From positions 1 through 9,184 of the forward strand of contig DUKR01000083.1 of assembly GCA_013329175.1 (NCBI GenBank): DNA of 9,184 nt. Reading direction: 5' to 3'. Shown here piece after piece: positions 6,388 through 9,184 of the stretch. The first letter of the stretch is position 1; every line of letters starts with the position of its first letter. Source of the DNA: Candidatus Woesearchaeota archaeon. GTDB taxonomy: Archaea > Nanobdellota > Nanobdellia > Woesearchaeales > UBA11716. The position numbers and the translations under genes were made by a program. A model generated the notes under the pieces. That model searched no databases, had not been told where the DNA came from, and worked only from the letters and a program-made list of their open reading frames with translations.

Positions 6388-6963
6388 ATGGCTGAAAGCA
6401 GGGTTCAGGTTAGCCCATTGAACGAAGGCGAGCAGCAGCTGTTGCGAAAGATTGCTCATGTGAGCCTGCTGCTTGACGGCTATGACGACCTCTTCTCAGA
6501 CTTTGATCCCAGACCATACTCCCAGCGAAGGCTTTCAGACGATTTTATGGTGGAGGCTAAAAAGGCGGTGAAGGACAAGGCATCAGGCAGCCTTGAGCTT
6601 CTGCTGCTGCTGCCTGCTGCAAAGCGAAAGCCAGGGCTTGAAAATGTCATCCGTAGAAGGCTGCGGGACTATTTCACCAAATTCTATGAGTCCCTCCAGA
6701 GAGAAAGGCAGGCCGTTATCAGGCAGGGAGCCCTATTCATCATCCTTGGCTTCTGCTTCATGGTCATCACGACATTCATTCTTATCTATACTGCGAAGCA
6801 GGCATTTCTGCTGACGCTTCTAATTGTCATCCTTGAGCCAGCTGGCTGGTTCTTGTTCTGGGAAGGGCTGAACCTGATCATCTTCGAATCAAAAAGGAAG
6901 GCGCCTGACATGCGGTTCTACGAGAAGATGGCCAGTTGCGCAATAGGGTTTCATTCGTACTGA
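6388..6963 (+). CDS. Conserved two-helix membrane protein of unknown function
   Basis: This 191-residue protein has no function I can assign. Residues about 1-110 are hydrophilic and contain LDGYDDLFSDFDPRPYSQRRLSDDF (about residues 29-53), an acidic Asp/Phe-rich motif I associate with a widespread uncharacterised membrane-protein family. A charged helical stretch follows, ending IRRRLRDYFTKFYESLQRERQ. Two adjacent membrane helices lie at about 111-134 and 138-165, with a conserved-looking EPAGWFLFWEGLN at the second. A short basic tail ends MASCAIGFHSY. The N-terminal domain is probably cytoplasmic. It has its own TATA box 31 nt before the start, and nothing nearby suggests a pathway. The start at ATG 6388 is favoured by this promoter. 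Confidence 0.85.
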   Translation: MAESRVQVSPLNEGEQQLLRKIAHVSLLLDGYDDLFSDFDPRPYSQRRLSDDFMVEAKKAVKDKASGSLELLLLLPAAKRKPGLENVIRRRLRDYFTKFYESLQRERQAVIRQGALFIILGFCFMVITTFILIYTAKQAFLLTLLIVILEPAGWFLFWEGLNLIIFESKRKAPDMRFYEKMASCAIGFHSY

Positions 6964-7149
6964 TCGCTATTTCCGTACTCCTTCACTCACCTGAAAGTTT
7001 CAGCAAGTAAGGCCATGGACATTTCTCATTTGGCATTCCCCAGAAGCTCATTATGAAAAAGGCATTAGCCATACCTCCCATCGCTTCCACAGCCAATGCG
7101 TAACCTCATCCTTTTCGTTTCAGGTCATCATTTCATTGCACTTTCCGAC

Positions 7150-7204
7150 GGGAGAAAAGAAAAATGAAGAAAGAAACGAAGAAAAAGAGTGAAGAAAAAA
7201 AGTG
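7150..7204. other. Purine-rich tract, T-rich on the minus strand
   Basis: Almost every base is A or G on the plus strand; the exceptions are T7165, C7177, T7190 and T7203. On the minus strand it is a long T/C-rich tract, which could terminate leftward transcripts coming from the reductase gene at 7608 or from the structured region between. It also encodes an implausible 13-residue Lys/Glu peptide. Confidence 0.4.
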
Positions 7205-7207
7205 ATA

Positions 7208-7545
7208 ACAAAAACGGCTCGGGCTGTGCAGGCAGCAGGGCATTGCCGCAGTCATCACCTCAGTATTGAGCGCAGGCAGGCCATCGCCTCAGCGTTGCGC
7301 GCTGCTACCTGCGCGGTTGAAGGATGGGCGTGGGCACTGTGCACGACGGAATTACCAACATCAGGATTTGCAGCACAAACAAAGGAGGGAAGAAAAATAA
7401 AGGGCTCGGATGAGAAAGAAGCCGTAGGCAATGATTATTTTGGGATGCCCTTTTTACTTAGTGTCCTACTATCGTTCCCAGAGCCTTCCATCCTCCTCGA
7501 GGGAATAGTAGGCCAAGAACGATTTAAGGACACGGGGCATTTTTA
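7208..7545. ncRNA. Putative structured RNA or RNA-like region, strand unknown
   Basis: Several complementary segments nest or interlock here. GCGCAGGCAG (7270-7279) pairs with CTACCTGCGC (7305-7314) with one G-T pair, and CAGCG (7290-7294) pairs with CGCTG (7300-7304) directly stacked on it. ACGGCT (7214-7219) can pair with AGCCGT (7420-7425), while CATTGCC (7241-7247) can pair with GGCAATG (7427-7433); these two helices cross, as in a pseudoknot. The dyad at 7445-7540 follows. No known RNA family was recognised and no clear promoter fixes the strand, so this is a hypothesis based on base pairing. Confidence 0.3.
7445..7540. repeat. Large interrupted inverted repeat
   Basis: Left arm ATGCCC (7445-7450), GTGTCC (7461-7466), ATCGTTC (7471-7477) faces right arm GAACGAT (7517-7523), GGACAC (7528-7533), GGGCAT (7535-7540). 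The inner 17-base arms pair at 14 positions with a symmetric 3-base mismatch. Inside lies a competing helix, CCTACTAT (7465-7472) with ATAGTAGG (7505-7512) extended by TTCCC (7475-7479) with GGGA (7501-7504). The two folds are mutually exclusive. It could be an RNA hairpin, a DNA-binding site or a remnant of a small mobile element. Confidence 0.7.
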
Positions 7546-7607
7546 GGGAATGATGCCGAGAGCACGCTGCAGTCAAGGCAGGCAGATTCAACACGGTGAA
7601 GTAGTAC

Positions 7608-8699
7608 CTATTTCCCAAACATCTGGTTTTTGAAGATGCCAAACCCCAATTTCCAGAGCTTTGCCTCTTTCATCAGCAATTGCACCAAGAATCTGCTTGG
7701 GAAGTTCCTGTCGCCTGCAGCAAGGATTGCATTGTTCTCCTTCTTCTGGAAGATCTCAAGCATCTCGTTTGCCTGCTCTTCAGTCATGGAGTTCATCATC
7801 TCCCTCATCTTCAGTGATATCCACAGATCCTTTGCAAGCTTCTTGTTGACATTCCGGATAAATGATTCCTTGTCCTGTGCCAGATAATTGCCTGCTATCA
7901 TGCCGTAGATGATGCCGCCGTAGGTTGTTGCCTTGACGTGCGTAGCTGCATCTCCCAAAAGGAATATGTCCTCTTTTCCTTTGCGCAGTTTCTGCTTAGG
8001 ATTGTAGAGGGGTATTATGCCGGATTGGTCCTCGATGATTTTGCTTGCTCCAAGGAGCTTATGGTAGTCTCTTTTGATAAGGTGTGTATCTGCTCCAATG
8101 ACCCCCACGCGGGCAATCTTGTCGTCTTCAGGGACGACCCAAGAAAATTCGCCAAGGCCAAGGTGGACTTCTGTCACCCCCTCTTCCAAATCTGGAAATT
8201 CGCATCGAGCCTGCCAGCCCCTGACAAACTCCCTTTTTCCATAGATGCCAGCTGCCTGTGCAACAGCACTATAGGGGCCGTCAGCTCCAACTATCTGGCT
8301 AGTTTCATATTCGCCTTTGTCCGTCTTTACCATGTACAGCCCTTTAGCCTTTTTTTTATAGCCGATAAATTTTTCTGAGAGGTGAAGGTGCGCACCGGCA
8401 TCTACTGCTTTCTCAGCCAGGAACTGGTCGAATCGAGCGCGATGGAGGACACGGTTGGTCTTTTTGAGGTCAACATACACAGACTGGCCATATGGCGCTA
8501 TCAACTTGAACTGCCTGATTTTGCTGATGACTAAATCGTCAGGGATGTTGATAAACTGGTCAACTGCGTCAGTCAGGATGCCTGTGCAGGCAATAGGGTT
8601 GCCCACTTCAGGATGCTCTTCAAATATATGGGCTTCATCGTGCTTTTCCTTGAATGCATAGAACGAGCCTGCAGGTCCAGCACCAATGACTGATATCAT
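7608..8699 (-). CDS. Geranylgeranyl reductase-family FAD-dependent oxidoreductase
   Basis: This 363-residue flavoprotein most likely reduces double bonds of geranylgeranyl chains in archaeal membrane lipids or related isoprenoids. Visible features: an N-terminal dinucleotide-binding motif GAGPAG (residues 6-11), a CTG motif after NPIA (Cys38-Gly40) matching the family's conserved Cys/Gly site, VGADGPYSAV (137-146), FSWVVP (185-190) in place of the family's YxWxFP substrate-channel motif, and the second FAD motif LLGDAA (247-252) followed by THVKATTYGG. It is slightly shorter than many characterised archaeal reductases, so the exact substrate is uncertain. Other members of the superfamily act on quinones or other polyenes. 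The start ATG (8699-8697) gives an immediate MISVIGAGPAG. A TATA box lies about 30 nt upstream, and the gene is transcribed divergently from the one at 8809. Confidence 0.88.
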   Translation of the reverse strand: MISVIGAGPAGSFYAFKEKHDEAHIFEEHPEVGNPIACTGILTDAVDQFINIPDDLVISKIRQFKLIAPYGQSVYVDLKKTNRVLHRARFDQFLAEKAVDAGAHLHLSEKFIGYKKKAKGLYMVKTDKGEYETSQIVGADGPYSAVAQAAGIYGKREFVRGWQARCEFPDLEEGVTEVHLGLGEFSWVVPEDDKIARVGVIGADTHLIKRDYHKLLGASKIIEDQSGIIPLYNPKQKLRKGKEDIFLLGDAATHVKATTYGGIIYGMIAGNYLAQDKESFIRNVNKKLAKDLWISLKMREMMNSMTEEQANEMLEIFQKKENNAILAAGDRNFPSRFLVQLLMKEAKLWKLGFGIFKNQMFGK

Positions 8700-8720
8700 G
8701 GGCTAGCAGAACAGCAGGCC

Positions 8721-8729
8721 ATTTATATT
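8721..8729 (-). promoter_or_regulatory. TATA box for the FAD-dependent reductase
   Basis: On the minus strand this reads AATATAAAT and begins 30 nt before the start codon at 8699, predicting a leaderless transcript. Confidence 0.5.
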
Positions 8730-8778
8730 CTTTTTGAGGGAAAGGTGTTGTTCTCTTGTTCTCCAGGAATACACCAGA

Positions 8779-8786
8779 TTTATAAA
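8779..8786 (+). promoter_or_regulatory. TATA box for the partial gene at 8809
   Basis: TTTATAAA begins 30 nt before ATG 8809. It lies in the short divergent intergenic region, 50 bases from the opposing TATA box of the reductase, so the two promoters could influence each other. Confidence 0.6.
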
Positions 8787-8808
8787 CATTATACCTCAAT
8801 AAAAATTA

Positions 8809-9184
8809 ATGGGAGCAGGATGCGAGGATAGCGCCTTTCTGTTGGTTCCTATGTTAGGTTCATTTATAATCTTTCTGGGTATGGCCCTATTAATCAAACA
8901 TAAGAAGACCAAACCTAAACCTTACTTTAGGGATAAGTTTAATCCCCTATATCTCTCAATTATAGGAATAATCACAATATTTAGTCAATCCTATCTTGAC
9001 CACCTATCCTTTGGATTTTATAGCTCCTTACCATGCACATTTACACCTATACCAGTTTACCTCTTATTTTCAGCAGCATACGCATCACTTATCTGTGGGT
9101 CCATACAAATTGTGCTATATCATCAAAATATGTTGTTAAAAAAAATTTCAATAAGTGTATTGGTGATAACTCTCATTTGGATGG
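8809..9184 (+). CDS. Partial A+T-rich integral membrane protein, function unknown
   Basis: An open frame begins at ATG 8809 and runs without a stop to the window edge, giving 125 complete codons with the 3' end missing. The protein starts MGAGCEDSAF and is strongly hydrophobic. Likely membrane segments are at residues about 11-30, 47-65, 81-104 and from about 112 onward, and a basic loop (HKKTKPKPYFRDKF) follows the first, suggesting that loop is cytoplasmic. I do not recognise the family. Support for a real gene comes from the intact frame, the membrane-protein pattern and the TATA box 30 nt before the ATG (leaderless). Its base and codon use is clearly richer in A+T (many ATA and TTA codons) than the neighbouring genes, which may signal horizontal transfer or the edge of an accessory segment. 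Confidence 0.7.
   Translation, partial: MGAGCEDSAFLLVPMLGSFIIFLGMALLIKHKKTKPKPYFRDKFNPLYLSIIGIITIFSQSYLDHLSFGFYSSLPCTFTPIPVYLLFSAAYASLICGSIQIVLYHQNMLLKKISISVLVITLIWM

Larger units (their letters stand above)
6964..7607. other. 644-bp stretch without a convincing protein gene
   Basis: No open frame here looks like a real protein. The left part (6964-7149) shows nothing I can assign. It is followed by a purine-rich tract (7150-7204), a G+C-rich block with nested inverted repeats (about 7208-7345) and a large dyad (7445-7540). No tRNA, rRNA, SRP RNA or RNase P RNA signature was recognised. The stretch lies downstream of both flanking genes (+ gene ending 6963, - gene ending 7608), so it is a long convergent intergenic region. 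Confidence 0.6.

Noticed and set aside
7052..7102. A 16-codon frame MKKALAIPPIASTANA resembling a signal peptide
   Set aside because: It stops immediately after the signal-like stretch and has no TATA box at the spacing used by other genes.
7164..7205. A 13-codon Lys/Glu-rich small ORF in the purine tract
   Set aside because: It is an expected by-product of A/G-only sequence, and no promoter or ribosome-binding site supports it.
7208..7545. RNase P RNA or SRP RNA
   Set aside because: The conserved RNase P blocks (GAGGAAAGUC and ACAGAA-type) and the SRP helix 8 GGAAGG/AGCAG pattern were not found on either strand, although the crossing helices and one GTGCACGACGG stretch first suggested RNase P.
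7202..7546. Open frame of 114 codons on the plus strand in the intergenic region
   Set aside because: The protein is low-complexity and resembles no family, has no good start signal, and overlaps several inverted repeats that better explain the sequence.
1..9184. tRNA genes, CRISPR arrays, insertion sequences
   Set aside because: No T-loop consensus with cloverleaf arms, no regularly spaced direct repeats and no transposase-like frame were seen on either strand.

Overview
The window comes from an archaeon. Four things point that way: ribosomal protein S8e (archaeal/eukaryotic, absent from bacteria), the short archaeal-type PEP carboxylase, a geranylgeranyl-reductase-like flavoprotein of the kind that saturates archaeal isoprenoid lipids, and a TATA box about 30 nt upstream of every operon-leading start codon. 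That spacing implies mostly leaderless mRNAs. The lineage cannot be fixed from the sequence; a little-studied (perhaps DPANN-like) archaeon is possible but is only a guess.

Layout, left to right. A MarC-family membrane protein (67-663, +) is followed by archaeal PEP carboxylase (781-2253, +), which makes oxaloacetate. Next is a zinc/manganese-type ABC importer operon: binding lipoprotein (2333-3319), ATPase (3316-4014) and permease (4019-4831), all + and overlapping or nearly touching. A dyad resembling a Fur-family operator sits directly against the operon's TATA box. Convergent to it is a DUF1189-like membrane protein (5774-4989, -). Between the two lies a 49-bp perfect inverted copy of part of the znuA coding region. 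Then come S8e (5908-6297, +), a conserved two-helix membrane protein of unknown function (6388-6963, +), a 644-bp stretch without a convincing gene but with several inverted repeats (6964-7607), the FAD-dependent reductase (8699-7608, -), and a divergent, A+T-rich membrane protein that runs off the right edge (8809-9184, +).

The only clear functional unit is the metal importer: ZnuA captures the ion outside the membrane, ZnuB forms the channel, and ZnuC powers it. The other genes look like independently transcribed single genes, each with its own promoter. The most unusual features are the 49-bp inverted repeat bracketing znuC-znuB, which could make a long-range RNA duplex, antisense RNA or a DNA inversion, and the structured non-coding stretch at 7208-7545.
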